DNA of 64,000 bases from Ectopseudomonas guguanensis (GTDB lineage Bacteria > Pseudomonadota > Gammaproteobacteria > Pseudomonadales > Pseudomonadaceae), in contig NZ_FNJJ01000002.1 of the NCBI RefSeq assembly GCF_900104265.1, positions 173,370 through 237,369 of the forward strand, written 5' to 3'. The position numbers and the translations under genes were made by a program. The notes beneath the pieces are model-generated. The model saw nothing but the letters and a program-made list of their open reading frames with translations, was not told where the DNA came from and ran no database searches. The stretch's first letter is position 1; every line of letters starts with the position of its first letter. Positions 41,715 through 50,420 of this stretch are shown here, piece after piece.

Positions 41715-43310
41715 ATGTCAGCCCTGCTTTTTCCGCGCGGCGGCCTGCTGCTGGCCGCGTTGCTTGCCGCTCAGGCGCAGGCCGCCAATCTGGTGGTGTG
41801 CAGCGAAGCCAGCCCGGAAGGTTTCGATATCGTCCAGTACACCGCTGCGACCACCGCCGACGCCACGGCGGAAACCCTGTTCGAACGCCTGGTGGCCTTC
41901 GCCCCAGGCAGCACCGACATCGTCCCGGCGCTGGCGCAAAGCTGGGAAATCAGCAATGACGGCCTGAGCTACACCTTCACCCTGCGCCAGGGGGTGAAAT
42001 TCCATGCCAACCAGGATTTCACGCCAAGCCGCGCATTCAACGCCGACGACGTGCTGTGGAGCTTCCAGCGCCAGCTCGACCCGGCGCATCCCTGGCACAA
42101 GCTGTCGCTGCGCGGCTTCCCCTATGCCGAGGCCATGGGCCTGGCGCAACTGATCGAGCGCATCGAAAAGCTCGACGAGCATCGCGTGCGCTTCGTCCTG
42201 AAGCATCCCGAGGCGCCTTTCCTGGCCAACCTGGCCATGGGCTTCGCCTCGATCTATTCGGCCGAATACGCCGAGCATCTGCTCGCCAGCGGCAAGCCCG
42301 AACGGCTGAACAACGCCCCCATCGGCACCGGCCCCTTCGTCTTCGAGCGCTACGCCAAGGACGCCCAGGTGCGCTTTCGCGGCAACCCGGACTACTGGGA
42401 CGGCGCACCGGCCATCGAACGCCTGGTGCTGGCCATCACCCCCGAACCCAACGTGCGCCAGCAACGGCTCAAGGCCGGCGACTGCCAGATCGCCCTCTAC
42501 CCGCGGCCGGTGGACATCCCGGCGCTCAAGGCCGATCCGCAACTCAAGGTGCTGGAGCTGGATTCGCTGCTGACCGCCTATATCGGCATCAACACCCGCC
42601 ATCGGCCGCTGGATGACGTGCGCGTGCGCCAGGCGATCAACCTGGCGTTCGACAAGGCTGCCTACATTCACGCGCAGTTTGGCGAGGGCAACGCCACGCC
42701 GGCCGTGGCGCCCTACCCCGCCACGCTCTGGGGCCATGACGAAACGCTGCAGGACTGGCCGCACGATCGCGAACGCGCCCGCCAGCTGCTCGCCGAGGCC
42801 GGCCACGCCAATGGCTTTTCCCTGTCGATCTGGACCCGCCCCGGCGGCGGGCCGACCAACCCCAACCCCGGCATCGGCGCGCAGATGCTGCAGGCCGATC
42901 TCGCCGCCATCGGCATCCGCAGCGACATCCGCGTGTTCGAGTGGGGCGAGCTGATCAAGCGCGCCAAGAACGGCGAGCATGACCTGGTGTTCATGGGCTG
43001 GGCCGGCGACAACGGCGACCCGGACAACTTCCTCACCCCCAACCTGTCCTGCGCTGCGGCCGAGAGCGGCGAGAACCAGGCGGGCTGGTGCGACAAGGCC
43101 TTCGATAGGCTGATCGCCCAGGCCCGCCGCGAACCCGAGCAGGAAAAACGCGCCGCGCTGTATCGCCAGGCCCTGGCCATCTTTCACGAGCAGGCGCCGT
43201 GGGTTGCCCTGGCCCATCCCAAGCAGTTCGCCGCGCTGCGCAAGGGCGTCGAGGGCTTCGTGCTCAGCCCCATGGGCTCGAACAATTTCGCCAGGGTGAA
43301 AGTGCCGTGA
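41715..43310 (+). CDS. Dipeptide ABC transporter substrate-binding protein (second copy)
   Basis: A 531-residue paralogue of the preceding gene, with the same layout: signal peptide (MSALLFPRGGLLLAALLAAQ, cleaved before ANLVVCSEA), FNADDVLWSFQRQ and GWAGDNGDPDNF. The sequences are clearly related but diverged, so this is an old duplication rather than a recent one. Extra DppA-like proteins are common in Pseudomonas dpp operons and broaden the peptide range. AAGGAG lies nine bases before the ATG. Confidence 0.9.
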   Translation: MSALLFPRGGLLLAALLAAQAQAANLVVCSEASPEGFDIVQYTAATTADATAETLFERLVAFAPGSTDIVPALAQSWEISNDGLSYTFTLRQGVKFHANQDFTPSRAFNADDVLWSFQRQLDPAHPWHKLSLRGFPYAEAMGLAQLIERIEKLDEHRVRFVLKHPEAPFLANLAMGFASIYSAEYAEHLLASGKPERLNNAPIGTGPFVFERYAKDAQVRFRGNPDYWDGAPAIERLVLAITPEPNVRQQRLKAGDCQIALYPRPVDIPALKADPQLKVLELDSLLTAYIGINTRHRPLDDVRVRQAINLAFDKAAYIHAQFGEGNATPAVAPYPATLWGHDETLQDWPHDRERARQLLAEAGHANGFSLSIWTRPGGGPTNPNPGIGAQMLQADLAAIGIRSDIRVFEWGELIKRAKNGEHDLVFMGWAGDNGDPDNFLTPNLSCAAAESGENQAGWCDKAFDRLIAQARREPEQEKRAALYRQALAIFHEQAPWVALAHPKQFAALRKGVEGFVLSPMGSNNFARVKVP

Positions 43311-43345
43311 GCCCTTGCCGCCCGGCTTTTATGGAAGGAGCGGCT

Positions 43346-43440
43346 GTGGGAGGGGCTTTAGCCGCGAGCCTGTCGCCGCTAAAGCGCCTCCCACGGGATG
43401 TGTCCGACCACCAGACTGTCCCGGATTGCATCCGGGCTAC
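43346..43440. repeat. REP pair of family 5 plus inverted family 4 copy
   Basis: GTGGGAGGGGCTTTAGCCGC (from 43346) faces an inverted copy TCGCCGCTAAAGCGCCTCCC (from 43373). An inverted family 4 unit (CCCGGATTGC...GGGCTAC) lies at 43420-43440. They fill the gap between the second dppA-like gene and dppB. Confidence 0.85.
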
Positions 43441-43509
43441 GCAACTCTCACAACAACGCCGGGCCACGCAGTCCGGTACCCGCTTCCAGCCACGGAGTAG
43501 AACCGCCTG

Positions 43510-44520
43510 ATGCTGTCATTCATTGCCAGACGCCTGGGGCTGTTGATCCCCACCTTCTTCGGCGTCACCCTGCTGACCTTCGCGCTGATCCGCCTGATCC
43601 CTGGTGATCCGGTGGAGGTGATGATGGGCGAACGCCGCGTCGACCCCGAGATGCACGCCCAGGCCATGGAGCGCCTGGGCCTGAACAAGCCGCTGTACCA
43701 ACAGTACCTCGACTACATCGGCCAGCTCGCCAGCGGCAACCTGGGCGAGTCGCTGCGCTCGCGCGAAAGCGTGTGGAGCGAGTTCCTCACCCTGTTTCCC
43801 GCCACCGTCGAGCTGGCCCTGGCGGCCTTGCTGTTCGCCGGCACCCTGGGCCTGATCGCCGGGGTGGTCGCCGCACTCAAGCGCGGCTCGCCGCTGGATC
43901 ACGGGGTGATGGGCATCGCCCTGACCGGCTATTCCATGCCGATCTTCTGGTGGGGCCTGCTGCTGATCATGTTCTTCTCGGTGTGGCTGGGCTGGACGCC
44001 GGTTTCCGGACGCATCGACCTGCTCTACGACATCCCGCCCGTCACCGGTTTCATGCTCATCGACACGCTGCTGGCCGACGAACCCGGCGCCTTCGGCGAC
44101 GCCCTGCGCCATCTGATCCTGCCGGCCATCGTGCTCGGCACCATCCCGCTGGCGGTGATCGCGCGGATGACCCGTTCGGCCATGCTCGAGGTGCTGCGCG
44201 AGGACTACATCCGCACCGCCCGGGCCAAGGGTCTGTCGCCGGCGCGGGTGGTGTTCGTGCACGGCCTGCGCAACGCGCTGATCCCGGTGCTGACCGTGTT
44301 CGGCCTGCAGGTCGGCACCCTGCTGGCCGGTGCGGTGCTCACCGAAACCATCTTCTCCTGGCCCGGCATCGGCAAATGGCTGATCGAAGCCATCGGCGCA
44401 CGCGACTACCCGGTGGTGCAGAACGGCATCCTGCTGATCGCCTGCCTGGTGATCCTGGTCAACTTCACCGTGGATGTCCTGTATGGCCTGGCCAATCCAC
44501 GCATTCGCCATCAGAAGTAA
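43510..44520 (+). CDS. dppB: Dipeptide ABC transporter permease DppB
   Basis: A 336-residue permease with six helices. It has the N-terminal IARRLGLLIPTFFGVTLLTF helix, the VDPEMHAQAMERLGL loop typical of DppB/OppB, and the EAA coupling motif (EDYIRTARAKGLSPARVVF). The ATG shares one base with the TGA of an upstream open frame that runs across the repeat-filled gap. Confidence 0.95.
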   Translation: MLSFIARRLGLLIPTFFGVTLLTFALIRLIPGDPVEVMMGERRVDPEMHAQAMERLGLNKPLYQQYLDYIGQLASGNLGESLRSRESVWSEFLTLFPATVELALAALLFAGTLGLIAGVVAALKRGSPLDHGVMGIALTGYSMPIFWWGLLLIMFFSVWLGWTPVSGRIDLLYDIPPVTGFMLIDTLLADEPGAFGDALRHLILPAIVLGTIPLAVIARMTRSAMLEVLREDYIRTARAKGLSPARVVFVHGLRNALIPVLTVFGLQVGTLLAGAVLTETIFSWPGIGKWLIEAIGARDYPVVQNGILLIACLVILVNFTVDVLYGLANPRIRHQK

Positions 44521-44530
44521 GGAAAGCGCG

Positions 44531-44638
44531 ATGAATCGTCTTGTCGGGTGTCGCGGGGCCGCCCAGGCCGTGCGCACCAATAGCGGCGACCAACCATCGG
44601 TGCGCACGGCGCACCCTATCCAGGGGGCATGCTCATGA
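44531..44638 (+). CDS. Small bridging ORF between dppB and dppC
   Basis: A 35-codon frame starts ten bases after the dppB stop with GGAAAG in front. It runs through a family 1 REP without any stop and ends in a TGA that overlaps the dppC ATG at 44635 (ATGA). The peptide (MNRLVGCRGAAQAVRTNSGD...) has no resemblance I know. It may only serve to carry ribosomes across the spacer. Translation is unproven. Confidence 0.4.
   Translation: MNRLVGCRGAAQAVRTNSGDQPSVRTAHPIQGACS
44599..44618. repeat. REP, family 1, between dppB and dppC
   Basis: GGTGCGCACGGCGCACCCTA is an inverted family 1 unit. A worn partner ends at 44578 (CCGTGCGCACC). Confidence 0.8.
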
Positions 44639-45540
44639 CCATGACCTCCACCAACCTCGATCAGAGCCTGCTCTACCCCTCGCCAATGAAGGAATTCTGG
44701 CAGGCCTTCGCCCACAACAAGGGCGCCCTCGCAGGCCTGGCGTTCATGCTGCTGATGGTGTTCTGCGCCCTGTTCGCACCCTGGGTCGCACCGCACGATC
44801 CCAGCGAACAGTACCGCGACTTCCTGCTCACCCCGCCTGTGTGGCTGGACGGCGGCCAATGGCGCTTTCTGCTGGGCACCGACGAACTGGGCCGTGACCT
44901 GCTCTCGCGGCTGATCCACGGTGCGCGCCTGTCGCTGGTGATCGGCCTGGCCTCGGTGCTGCTGTCACTGATTCCCGGCATCCTCCTGGGCCTGGCCGCG
45001 GGATTCTTCCCGCGCCTGCTCGGCCCGTCGATCATGCGCCTGATGGACATCATGCTGGCGCTGCCCTCGCTGCTGCTGGCGGTGGCCATCGTCGCCATTC
45101 TCGGCCCGGGGTTGATCAACACCATCTTCGCCATCGCCATCGTCTCGCTGCCGTCCTACGTACGCCTGACCCGCGCCGCCGTGATGGGCGAGCTGGGGCG
45201 CGACTACGTCACCGCCGCGCAACTGGCCGGTGCCGGCCTGCCGCGGCTGATGTTCGTCACCGTGCTGCCCAACTGCATGGCGCCGCTGATCGTGCAGGCC
45301 ACGCTGAGCTTTTCCTCGGCAATTCTCGATGCCGCCGCGCTGGGCTTTCTCGGCCTTGGCGTACAACCGCCGACGCCCGAGTGGGGCACCATGCTGGCCT
45401 CGGCGCGCGACTACATCGAACGCGCCTGGTGGGTGGTGACCCTGCCCGGTCTGGCCATCCTGCTCAGCGTGCTGGCCATCAACCTGATTGGCGACGGCTT
45501 GCGCGATGCGCTCGATCCGAAATTGAAGAACGCCGCCTGA
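44635..45540 (+). CDS. dppC: Dipeptide ABC transporter permease DppC
   Basis: A 301-residue permease with an N-terminal cytosolic tail and six helices. It carries the LLGTDELGRDLLSRLIHGAR signature of DppC/OppC and the EAA motif (GRDYVTAAQLAGAGLPRLMF). The ATG at 44635 is preferred over 44629 because AGGGGG is seven bases away and the TGA of a small upstream frame overlaps it. Confidence 0.94.
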   Translation: MTMTSTNLDQSLLYPSPMKEFWQAFAHNKGALAGLAFMLLMVFCALFAPWVAPHDPSEQYRDFLLTPPVWLDGGQWRFLLGTDELGRDLLSRLIHGARLSLVIGLASVLLSLIPGILLGLAAGFFPRLLGPSIMRLMDIMLALPSLLLAVAIVAILGPGLINTIFAIAIVSLPSYVRLTRAAVMGELGRDYVTAAQLAGAGLPRLMFVTVLPNCMAPLIVQATLSFSSAILDAAALGFLGLGVQPPTPEWGTMLASARDYIERAWWVVTLPGLAILLSVLAINLIGDGLRDALDPKLKNAA

Positions 45541-45550
45541 GGAGGCCCAT

Positions 45551-45646
45551 ATGCACAAGATGATCCCGGTGCGCATGGCGCACCCTGCTGCACAGCCCCA
45601 CAGGGTCTGTCGTGCACACCACAGCGCACTGGAGAGCACACCATGA
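45551..45646 (+). CDS. Small bridging ORF between dppC and dppD
   Basis: A 31-codon frame begins ten bases after the dppC stop. GGAGG (45541-45545) lies directly behind that stop, five bases before the ATG. It crosses a REP pair and stops in a TGA overlapping the dppD ATG at 45643 (ATGA). The peptide ([20 protein letters not shown]...) is unlike any family I know. Together with the frame at 44531 this suggests coupling across REP insertions. Confidence 0.45.
   Translation: MHKMIPVRMAHPAAQPHRVCRAHHSALESTP
45568..45620. repeat. REP pair, family 1, between dppC and dppD
   Basis: GGTGCGCATGGCGCACCCT (45568-45586) faces a worn partner CAGGGTCTGTCGTGCACACC (45601-45620). Confidence 0.75.
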
Positions 45647-46635
45647 GCCTGCTGGACATCCGCAACCTCTCGGTACGCTTCGGCGCGGCCGACGCCACGC
45701 CGGTGGTCGACGGCCTCGACCTCAGCGTGGACAAGGGCGAGGTGCTGGCCATCGTCGGTGAGTCCGGCTCCGGCAAGTCGGTGACCATGATGGCGCTGAT
45801 GGGCCTGATCGATGCGCCCGGCATCGTCCAGGCCGACTGCATGCAGTTCGACGGCACCGACATGCTGCGCCTTAAGGGCCGCCAGCGTCGGCATATCGTC
45901 GGCAAGGACCTGGCCATGGTCTTCCAGGACCCGATGACCGCACTCAACCCCAGCTACACCGTGGGCTTCCAGATCGAGGAAGTGCTGCGCCAGCACCTTG
46001 GCCTGAAGGGCAAGGCGGCGCGCGCACGAGCGCTGGAACTGCTCGAGCGGGTGGAGATTCCCGGCGCCGCGAGCCGGCTCGATGCCTACCCGCATCAGCT
46101 TTCCGGCGGCATGAGTCAGCGTGTGGCGATCGCCATGGCGATCGCTGCCGAACCCAAGCTGCTGATCGCCGACGAACCCACCACCGCGCTGGACGTGACC
46201 ATCCAGGCGCAGATCATGGAGCTGCTGCTGAACCTGCAGCGCGATGAAGGCATGGCCCTGGTACTGATCACCCACGACCTGGCGGTGGTCGCGGAAACCG
46301 CTCAGCGCGTCTGCGTGATGTACGCCGGACAGGCGGTAGAACTCGGCCAGGTACCGACCCTGTTCGATGCGCCCAGCCACCCCTATACCGAAGCGCTGCT
46401 CAAGGCGCTGCCCGAGAGGAGCGTGGGCGAACACAGCGCAGGCGCCAGCCGCCTGGCCACCCTGCCCGGCATCGTCCCCGGTCGCTACGACCGCCCGATA
46501 GGTTGCCTGCTGTCACCCCGCTGCCCCTACGTGCAGGAGCGCTGCCAGCAGCAACGCCCCGCCCTGGAGCCGCACGAGCGTGGCGCCGCGCGCTGCTTCT
46601 TCCCTCTTCAACCCACGACGGAGGTGGCCCGATGA
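45643..46635 (+). CDS. dppD: Dipeptide ABC transporter ATPase DppD
   Basis: A 330-residue ATPase of the Opp/Dpp type. Walker A is GESGSGKS (residues 39-46), the signature is [16 protein letters not shown] and Walker B is [16 protein letters not shown]-terminal cysteine cluster ([15 protein letters not shown]) is typical of this subfamily and may bind an iron-sulfur cluster. Its stop overlaps the dppF start by four bases. Confidence 0.95.
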   Translation: MSLLDIRNLSVRFGAADATPVVDGLDLSVDKGEVLAIVGESGSGKSVTMMALMGLIDAPGIVQADCMQFDGTDMLRLKGRQRRHIVGKDLAMVFQDPMTALNPSYTVGFQIEEVLRQHLGLKGKAARARALELLERVEIPGAASRLDAYPHQLSGGMSQRVAIAMAIAAEPKLLIADEPTTALDVTIQAQIMELLLNLQRDEGMALVLITHDLAVVAETAQRVCVMYAGQAVELGQVPTLFDAPSHPYTEALLKALPERSVGEHSAGASRLATLPGIVPGRYDRPIGCLLSPRCPYVQERCQQQRPALEPHERGAARCFFPLQPTTEVAR

Positions 46636-47603
46636 GCACCGTACTGCAAGCCCATGAGCTGACCCGTCACTACAGCGTCTCGCGCGGCCTGTTCAAACCG
46701 GCGGCGACCGTGCAGGCGCTCAATGGCGTGTCCTTCAGCCTGCAGGCCGGCAGGACCCTGGCGGTGGTCGGCGAATCCGGCTGCGGCAAATCCACCCTGG
46801 CCCGCGCCCTGACCCTGATCGAGGAACCCAGCGCCGGCAGCCTGCAGATCGCCGGCCGGGAAGTGGCCGGCGCCAGCAAGGCCGAGCGCAAGCAGCTGCG
46901 CCGCGATGTGCAGATGGTGTTCCAGAACCCCTATGCCTCGCTCAACCCGCGGCAGAAGGTCGGCGACCAGTTGGCCGAGCCGCTGCTGATCAACACCGAC
47001 CTCTCCCGCGCCGAACGTCGCGAGCGGGTGCAGGCGATGATGCAGCAGGTAGGCCTGCGTCCCGAGCACTACCAGCGCTACCCGCACATGTTCTCCGGTG
47101 GTCAGCGCCAGCGCATCGCCCTGGCCCGCGCCATGATGCTGCAGCCCAAGGTGCTGGTGGCGGACGAGCCGACCTCGGCGCTGGACGTGTCGATCCAGGC
47201 GCAGGTGCTCAACCTGTTCATGGACCTGCAGGAAGAGTTCGACACCGGCTACGTGTTCATCTCGCACAACCTGGCGGTGGTGCGCCACGTCGCCGACGAC
47301 GTGCTGGTGATGTACCTCGGCCGTCCGGTGGAGATGGGCGCATCGGAATCGCTCTACAGCCGCCCGCTGCATCCCTACACCCGCGCGCTGCTGTCGGCGA
47401 CGCCGGCCATCCATCCCGATGCGGACAAGCCGCGGATGAAAATCAGCGGCGAGCTGCCCAATCCGCTGAATCCACCCTCCGGCTGCGCCTTCCACAAGCG
47501 CTGCCCGCATGCCGACGAGCGCTGCCGCGCCGAGCGCCCGGAGCTGCGCCTGATCGATGCGCGGCAGGTAGCCTGCCATCATGTGGAGCGGATCGTCGAT
47601 TGA
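46632..47603 (+). CDS. dppF: Dipeptide ABC transporter ATPase DppF
   Basis: A 323-residue ATPase. The ATG at 46632 overlaps the dppD stop (ATGA). Walker A is GESGCGKST (47-55), the signature is [16 protein letters not shown] and Walker B is [14 protein letters not shown]. The C-terminal cysteine segment is [15 protein letters not shown]. It closes the dpp operon; repeats follow. Confidence 0.95.
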   Translation: MSTVLQAHELTRHYSVSRGLFKPAATVQALNGVSFSLQAGRTLAVVGESGCGKSTLARALTLIEEPSAGSLQIAGREVAGASKAERKQLRRDVQMVFQNPYASLNPRQKVGDQLAEPLLINTDLSRAERRERVQAMMQQVGLRPEHYQRYPHMFSGGQRQRIALARAMMLQPKVLVADEPTSALDVSIQAQVLNLFMDLQEEFDTGYVFISHNLAVVRHVADDVLVMYLGRPVEMGASESLYSRPLHPYTRALLSATPAIHPDADKPRMKISGELPNPLNPPSGCAFHKRCPHADERCRAERPELRLIDARQVACHHVERIVD

Positions 47604-47671
47604 TCCCTGCAATGGCCACGCAGGTCGCTAAGTCTCGTCACCCATGGCATATCGGTTCAGCGCCCGGCCTC

Positions 47672-47739
47672 GTGGGAGGGGCTTTAGCCGCGACGCTTTC
47701 AGCGCATTCAAGGTCGCTCGCGGCTGAAGCCCCTCCCAC
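47672..47739. repeat. REP pair, family 5 (GTGGGAGGGGCTTTAGCC type)
   Basis: GTGGGAGGGGCTTTAGCCGC (from 47672) faces CGGCTGAAGCCCCTCCCAC (ending 47739) around a 20-base middle. It lies in the 259-base gap between dppF and the REC/HD gene; the rest of the gap shows no feature. Confidence 0.87.
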
Positions 47740-47862
47740 GGTTCAAGGCAGCGAAGGATCATCCGTGTCGCGACACCAGGGTGCCGTGGGCCGAATAGGC
47801 CGCGCACGGCAGACGCGATGCCAGCGCCGCGCATAGCGCACCCTGCACGAGTCGGCACTGCG

Positions 47863-49035
47863 TCAGGATGTCGGCGGCAAGGTCAGTTCGATGCTTTCGG
47901 CCAGAGAATCTTCCAGGCGCTGCAGCTCGACGCCAACCGCTGCGGCATCGTCGGCCAGGGTTTCGGCGATATGCAGGAACTCCGGCGTCGCCTCGACGAA
48001 GGCCAGCACCACCATGGGGTCGAAACGCGTGCCGCTGGCCGCACAGATCTGCGACACCGCCTGCTCCGCGCTGATGGTTGGCAGGTAGGCATGCGGGCAG
48101 GTCAGTTCTTCGAAGTGGCCCACCAGCGCCATCAGCCGAGCCGACAGCGGAATCTGCTCGCCGAACAGGCCCTGCGGATAGCCCTTGCCATCCCAGCGCT
48201 CGTGCTGGCCGTAGACGATGTCCTTGGCGTCGGAGAGGAAGTCGGTGATGCTGCCCAGCTTGCGCTCGGCCCGCTCCAGCGCATCGCGCCCGGCGATCAC
48301 GCCTTCGCTCAAGAGCCGCAGGTCACTCTCGTCCGGCTCGCCATGGGCGAGCAGAATGCGATCTGGCAGCGTCATGCGGTCGATCACGTGCAGCATGGCC
48401 GACTTGCCCAACTGGGCGATGCGCTCCTCGCTCAACGTTTCGGACAGGGCCGGCTGCTGCCGTGCCAGGGCCGTGGCCAGGCAGGTCATGTAGCGTTCGA
48501 TCCGCGCCAGGCGACGACTGCGCGGGTTGTCGCGCATCACCGCGACGCTGGCCATGGCCTCGATGGTGACGTCCTGCAGGCGCTGGATGTCGCGAGTGCG
48601 GCGTTTGACCTCGAGTTCCAGGTACTCGCTCTTGTCGCGCAGGTAGTCGGTGGCTGCCTTGAGCTGCAGCTGCGCTCGCACGCGGGCGAGCACGATGGGT
48701 GGGCTGACCGGTTTGGTGATGTAGTCGGCGGCGCCGAGGTCGAAGCCCAGTTGCTCGTCGGCGGCATCGCTTCTGGCCGTCACCAGAATCAGCGGGATAT
48801 AGCGGGTCTGCGGATCGTGCTTCAGCTCGCGGCACAGCGCGTAGTCATCCTGCCAACTGAGCAGGATCAGGTCTGGCTGCGGTCGCGACCTGGCCGCCGC
48901 CAGCGCCTCCTCATTGCCCACCAGTTTCACCTGATAACGATCGACCAGCAGCGCACCGAGCCGCTGGCGCGCGTCCACGGCATCGTCCACCACCAGAATC
49001 AGTTCCTGCTCCGGCCTATCGAGCATCCCGCGCAT
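47863..49035 (-). CDS. Degenerate REC plus HD-domain response regulator
   Basis: A 390-residue cytosolic protein: REC domain (12-125), a linker coiled coil (130-155) and an HD-GYP-like domain (160-360). The start at 49035 has GGAGG five bases upstream. The REC domain keeps D17, D18, T86 and K108, but the phosphorylated aspartate is replaced by S60 (LILLSWQDDY). In the HD part the expected HD is H216-V217 (LHVIDRM) and an earlier metal histidine is R175. The later HERWDGKGYPQGL core survives. It may be a binding or scaffold protein rather than a phospho-dependent c-di-GMP hydrolase. It stands alone. Confidence 0.8.
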   Translation of the reverse strand: MRGMLDRPEQELILVVDDAVDARQRLGALLVDRYQVKLVGNEEALAAARSRPQPDLILLSWQDDYALCRELKHDPQTRYIPLILVTARSDAADEQLGFDLGAADYITKPVSPPIVLARVRAQLQLKAATDYLRDKSEYLELEVKRRTRDIQRLQDVTIEAMASVAVMRDNPRSRRLARIERYMTCLATALARQQPALSETLSEERIAQLGKSAMLHVIDRMTLPDRILLAHGEPDESDLRLLSEGVIAGRDALERAERKLGSITDFLSDAKDIVYGQHERWDGKGYPQGLFGEQIPLSARLMALVGHFEELTCPHAYLPTISAEQAVSQICAASGTRFDPMVVLAFVEATPEFLHIAETLADDAAAVGVELQRLEDSLAESIELTLPPTS

Positions 49036-49204
49036 GGCGACCTCCGTTGGCACCCGCCTATCCTCATTAAAGGCGCTGGGCGGTATTTGCGCTCAGGCCG
49101 TTACACAAATGACCTCGCCACAGGTTTGAAAGTGCAATACGGATTGGCAGAGCAGCGACGCCAGCCGACAATCGCCCGCAGAAACTTCTTCAGAAGGGCA
49201 ACCC

Positions 49205-50227
49205 ATGCTCGACCCGGAACGCTGCTGGCAGGCAGTCTGCGAACGCGACGAGGCGTTCGACGGCCGCTTCGTCTTCGCCGTACGCAGCACCGGCATCTAT
49301 TGCCGGCCGAACTGCCCGGCGCGGCGACCGCGGCGCGACAACGTCAGCTTCCATGCCGATGCCGCGAGTGCCGAAGCGGCCGGCTTTCGCCCCTGCAAGC
49401 GCTGCTCGCCACAAGGCCAGAGCCCGGCACAACAGCTCGACGCGCTGATCGCTGCCGCCTGCGAGCTGTTGCGCGGCGAGCAACGGCTGACGTTGCCGAG
49501 TCTGGCCGCTCGCATCGGTCTGTCGCCTTCGCATCTGGCCCGGGCGTTCAAGGCGCGTACCGGGATGACACCCAATGCCTGGGCCGCGGCGCAGCGGCGC
49601 CAGCGCCTGGAGGCCCATCTGCCGGAAGCCGGCAGCGTGCTCGACGCGGCCCTGGCCGCCGGCTACTCCGGCACCCGTGCCCTGTATGAAAAACCCCAGG
49701 CGCTGACGCCGGCGCAGCGCCGCCAGCGTGGTGCGGGTGAGCACCTGCGTTACAGCATCGCCCCCTGCCCGCTCGGCCAGGTGCTGCTGGCGACTAGTGA
49801 CCGGGGCGTCTGCGCGCTGCTGTTTGGCGATGATCCACAGGGGCTGCGCGAGGAGTTGCAACAGCGCTTCGCCGCCGCCCGCCTCGAAGAGGATGCAGAG
49901 AGTTTGCGCAGCTGGCTGCAGCAGGTACTGGCGCAGCTCGAAGAACCCCGGCGCGCCGCCCACCTGCCGCTGGACATTCGCGGCAGCGCGTTCCAGCAAC
50001 GCGTGTGGCAGGCGCTGCAGGACATTCCCCGCGGCGAAACCCGCAGCTACGCCGAGCTGGCCGGACAACTGCATAGCCACCCGCGCGCCGTGGCCCGCGC
50101 CTGTGCCAGCAACACCATCGGCCTGCTGCTACCGTGCCACCGCGTGGTGGCCAGCGATGGCAGCCTCAGCGGCTACCGCTGGGGATTGCAGCGCAAGCGC
50201 CAACTGCTGGAGCAGGAGCAGTCGTAG
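49205..50227 (+). CDS. ada: Bifunctional Ada regulator and DNA methyltransferase
   Basis: A 340-residue protein that repairs alkylated DNA and activates the adaptive response. The N-terminal zinc domain has C33, C37, C64 and C67 (GIYCRPNC, PCKRC), with C33 the likely phosphotriester acceptor. An AraC-type HTH follows (SLAARIGLSPSHLARAFKA). The C-terminal O6-methylguanine methyltransferase has LPCHRVV with acceptor C311. AGAAGGG precedes the ATG. No alkA or alkB is adjacent. Confidence 0.93.
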   Translation: MLDPERCWQAVCERDEAFDGRFVFAVRSTGIYCRPNCPARRPRRDNVSFHADAASAEAAGFRPCKRCSPQGQSPAQQLDALIAAACELLRGEQRLTLPSLAARIGLSPSHLARAFKARTGMTPNAWAAAQRRQRLEAHLPEAGSVLDAALAAGYSGTRALYEKPQALTPAQRRQRGAGEHLRYSIAPCPLGQVLLATSDRGVCALLFGDDPQGLREELQQRFAAARLEEDAESLRSWLQQVLAQLEEPRRAAHLPLDIRGSAFQQRVWQALQDIPRGETRSYAELAGQLHSHPRAVARACASNTIGLLLPCHRVVASDGSLSGYRWGLQRKRQLLEQEQS

Positions 50228-50396
50228 GGCATCGCGGATTCTCGGTGCGCGCGGCGCACCCTACCCTTCGATGCGCACAAACGGCCGTAGGGTGCGCCGT
50301 GCGCACCGGTGCTCCCGGGTTTCTATACCAGCTCGTAGGGTGGGCTTCAGCCCACCACTCCTGGACGGCGCCTTGCGTAGCCCGGATGCAATCCGG
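50223..50396. repeat. Cluster of REPs from three families
   Basis: Within 174 bases: a family 1 unit inverted (50244-50264) with a worn GTAGGG partner near 50223, a family 1 unit direct (50287-50307), a family 2 unit (GTAGGGTGGGCTTCAGCCCA, 50335-50356) and a family 4 unit (GTAGCCCGGATGCAATCCGG, 50377-50396). They fill the convergent gap between ada and the DJ-1/PfpI gene. Confidence 0.88.
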
Positions 50397-50420
50397 CGAA
50401 CAAATTCAGCGCCGCGTCCC

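Noticed and set aside
39956..43310. Recent tandem duplication of dppA
   Set aside because: The two proteins share layout and motifs but differ throughout, so they are old paralogues, as in other Pseudomonas dpp loci.
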